From Syntrophomonadaceae bacterium (GTDB taxonomy: Bacteria > Bacillota > Dethiobacteria > DTU022): a stretch of 7,849 nucleotides of DNA. The position numbers were made by a program, and so were the translations under genes. Location: NCBI GenBank assembly GCA_003558195.1, contig PWMM01000179.1, forward strand, positions 1 through 7,849, written 5' to 3'. The notes beneath the pieces were generated by a model, which worked only from the letters and a program-made list of their open reading frames with translations, was not told the DNA's origin and made no database searches. Positions 7,142 to 7,849 of the stretch are shown one piece after another (position 1 is the first letter of the stretch; every line of letters begins with the position of its first letter).

Positions 7142-7813
7142 CTACTGCAACTGGGTTAAAGCGATTGAACCATTTGAGGTGGCAATATTTAACATAGGGC
7201 CGCCCTCGTTCATAGTACCGCTTAATGCTGTTTGTTCCTGAAGAGTTGTTTCAAGACTGAGGTTAGAAATACTTATTGCTCCATTTGAAGTATTTGCCTT
7301 CACTTCCATCGCTAGATCGGGGCTTATAAAGAGCTCGATCGAACCATTACTGGTCATTATTTCCAAATCATCGTTTAATGCTGTCAATTCGGCTTCAATA
7401 TTGCCATTGGAAGTCTGTAGATGTTCCAAACCATCCACATTAGTAACAGATAAATCTCCATTACTGCTGCGGGCTGATACAGCTCCCCTGACTTCAATAA
7501 CCTTAATATCACCGTTGGATGTAGTCAATTTAGGGGTACCATGAACCTGGTTAACACTTATATCACCGTTAGAACAGTCTATGACTGATACTAAAACACC
7601 GTCCGGCACTTTCACTTCATAATTAACGGTCACATTTTTTACCTCACTGGGATGCAAAGTTTCAATTACCAGGATATCGGCTATATCAATAAATATTTCT
7701 ACCATCTCAAGAGCAGATCGACCCCGATAGGTTTCTTTTACAGCAGTTATTTCTAACTCTTCTTGATCTTTTCCTAAAACTGTAACCGGACCATTAGGAT
7801 TATAAATTTCAAT
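7142..7813 (-). CDS. DUF4097-type beta-repeat protein (5' end missing)
   Basis: C-terminal 223 codons of a protein built of short beta strands and repeated SNG turns, matching the DUF4097 (putative adhesin, YvlB-like) family. Its molecular function is not established. Counting from the Met at 7705, SNG occurs at residues 45, 63, 81, 99, 119, 140 and 177, usually followed by D/N/S and a hydrophobic residue. The first four are exactly 18 residues apart, which suggests a beta-solenoid-like stack. That Met is the first in frame but is unlikely to be the true start: the 36 codons before it (IEIYNPNGPVTVLGKD and onward) are good DUF4097 N-terminal sequence and no ribosome binding site of note precedes the ATG. 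Coding continues to about 7813, where the terminal inverted repeat begins its second arm and introduces an in-frame TAA at 7825-7823. The gene is therefore cut by the contig end, and any signal peptide or membrane part is not visible. The stop is 30 nt before transporter B. Confidence 0.82.
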   Translation of the reverse strand: MEIYNPNGPVTVLGKDQEELEITAVKETYRGRSALEMVEIFIDIADILVIETLHPSEVKNVTVNYEVKVPDGVLVSVIDCSNGDISVNQVHGTPKLTTSNGDIKVIEVRGAVSARSSNGDLSVTNVDGLEHLQTSNGNIEAELTALNDDLEIMTSNGSIELFISPDLAMEVKANTSNGAISISNLSLETTLQEQTALSGTMNEGGPMLNIATSNGSIALTQLQ

Positions 7814-7849
7814 AATTGAAATTTATAATCCTAATGGTCCGGTTACAGT
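7779..7849. repeat. Perfect 35-bp inverted repeat at the sequence end (probable fold-back artefact)
   Basis: Bases 7779-7813 and 7815-7849 are exact reverse complements around the single base at 7814, and the second arm ends at the last base of the window. The first arm encodes normal DUF4097 sequence. The second arm closes that reading frame with a stop. Such an exact palindrome ending at a contig edge is typical of a chimeric or fold-back read or an assembly-graph turn-round, rather than a natural element. Confidence 0.85.

Noticed and set aside
7703..7705. ATG at 7705 as the true start of the DUF4097 protein
   Set aside because: Thirty-six codons upstream still read as good DUF4097 sequence and no convincing ribosome binding site precedes this ATG, so it is an internal Met.
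7779..7849. Intrinsic terminator, telomere-like hairpin or transposon end
   Set aside because: It lies inside coding sequence, has no T-tract, has a 1-nt centre, and stops exactly at the sequence end, which fits a fold-back artefact better.

Overview
The window is a low-GC (about 40% by eye) bacterial segment in which every supportable gene lies on the minus strand. In transcription order, from high to low coordinates, these are: a 5'-truncated DUF4097-type protein; two tandem, diverged SLC13/DASS-family membrane transporters, each with two cytoplasmic RCK_C (TrkA_C) domains; a small lipoprotein; a full-length transketolase; and the first 128 codons of a membrane-anchored protein that runs off the left edge. 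The strong purine-rich ribosome binding sites, two TTG starts, the lipobox protein, the lysine-rich N-terminal anchor and the DUF4097 protein fit a Gram-positive Firmicutes-like bacterium, plausibly a clostridial-type anaerobe. That placement is an inference from style, not from a marker gene.

Right part (5327-7813): the DUF4097 gene and transporter B are 30 nt apart and probably co-transcribed. Transporter B carries intact SLC13 signature motifs. A 257-nt gap (5070-5326) then holds a good extended -10 promoter, an AT palindrome and a small hairpin, and leads into transporter A. Transporter A has the same architecture, but several of the motif positions expected to bind cation and substrate have changed.

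Left part (1-3080): after a 183-nt gap comes the lipoprotein gene. Its stop codon overlaps the ribosome binding site of the transketolase gene (tkt), so the two are probably translationally coupled. After tkt, a 55-nt gap without a terminator leads to a second surface-anchored protein with an acidic linker. Transketolase, a cytosolic pentose phosphate/carbon-rearrangement enzyme, is thus sandwiched between two envelope proteins of similar layout (anchor plus acidic linker).

The last 71 bases are a perfect inverted repeat with 35-bp arms and a 1-nt centre, ending exactly at the window edge. One arm is genuine DUF4097 coding sequence. The other is its exact reverse complement and puts an in-frame stop in the gene, so I read it as a fold-back (chimeric) contig end rather than biology. 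I see no CRISPR array, rRNA, tRNA, IS element or phage gene. I do not see a convincing new multi-gene system; the most interesting biology is the motif-degenerate transporter paralogue.
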